A stretch of 5,498 nucleotides of DNA from Oscillospiraceae bacterium (GTDB taxonomy: Bacteria > Bacillota > Clostridia > Christensenellales > Aristaeellaceae). A model generated the notes under the pieces. That model was not told the DNA's origin, searched no databases, and was given only the letters and a program-made list of their open reading frames with translations. The stretch covers positions 1 to 5,498 of the forward strand of contig JAISBH010000107.1 of assembly GCA_031266295.1 (NCBI GenBank). Reading direction: 5' to 3'. A program made the position numbers and the translations under genes. The stretch's first letter is position 1. Each line of letters opens with the position of its first letter. Shown in pieces: positions 5,453-5,498 of this stretch.

Positions 5453-5491
5453 GGCGCGCAAACATTTCGTTCTGTTTAGTTGGGACGCGCC
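5453..5491. repeat. Nested inverted repeat at the right edge
   Basis: Outer arms GGCGCG (5453-5458) and CGCGCC (5486-5491) enclose inner arms AAACA (5460-5464) and TGTTT (5473-5477), with an 8-nt loop. The two sides of the internal loop are 1 and 8 nt. It lies about 65 bp upstream of the Phd-like start codon. No T-run follows either way. It may be a regulator site, or the tail of a structure that continues outside the window. Confidence 0.3.
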
Positions 5492-5498
5492 ATAAAAT

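Overview
The window looks like a chromosomal segment of a moderately GC-rich bacterium of the Firmicutes/Clostridia type. The reasons are the Bacillus-type HelD, the clostridial style of the citrate synthase (GHAVY instead of the GHRVY of the E. coli enzyme), an XRE-cupin regulator of a kind common in Clostridia, GGAGG-type ribosome binding sites and near-consensus sigma-A promoters. Genus cannot be read from this sequence. No insertion sequence, phage gene, CRISPR array, tRNA or rRNA was seen.

Layout: positions 1-270 (minus strand) hold the first 90 codons of an XRE-family helix-turn-helix regulator whose cupin part lies beyond the left edge. It has a perfect TTGACA-17-TATAAT promoter and a 20-bp-spaced direct repeat over its -10 region. 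Positions 370-2682 (minus) encode HelD, the UvrD-like ATPase that removes stalled RNA polymerase. Its true start may be a GTG six codons inside the longest reading. A roughly 250-bp divergent region follows, with one promoter for helD and one for the next gene, plus several short inverted repeats. Positions 2933-4270 (plus) encode a complete citrate/2-methylcitrate synthase. Positions 4271-4648 have no protein gene, but contain a TATAAT element, a GC-rich structured stretch and a strong intrinsic terminator, consistent with a small RNA of about 130 nt or with a long 3' UTR of the citrate synthase mRNA. Positions 4649-5389 (minus) encode an odd protein: a Phd/YefM antitoxin-like N-terminal domain of about 40 residues joined to a lysine/alanine/proline-rich tail of about 200 residues, with no toxin gene beside it. 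The last 109 bases are its upstream region.

The genes do not form an obvious pathway. HelD and the XRE-cupin gene share a strand with a 99-bp gap, so read-through is possible, but the regulator has its own strong promoter. Citrate synthase stands alone, without aconitase or isocitrate dehydrogenase within the window. The two parts most worth checking are the unidentified RNA locus at about 4468-4611 and the Phd-like protein with its basic tail.
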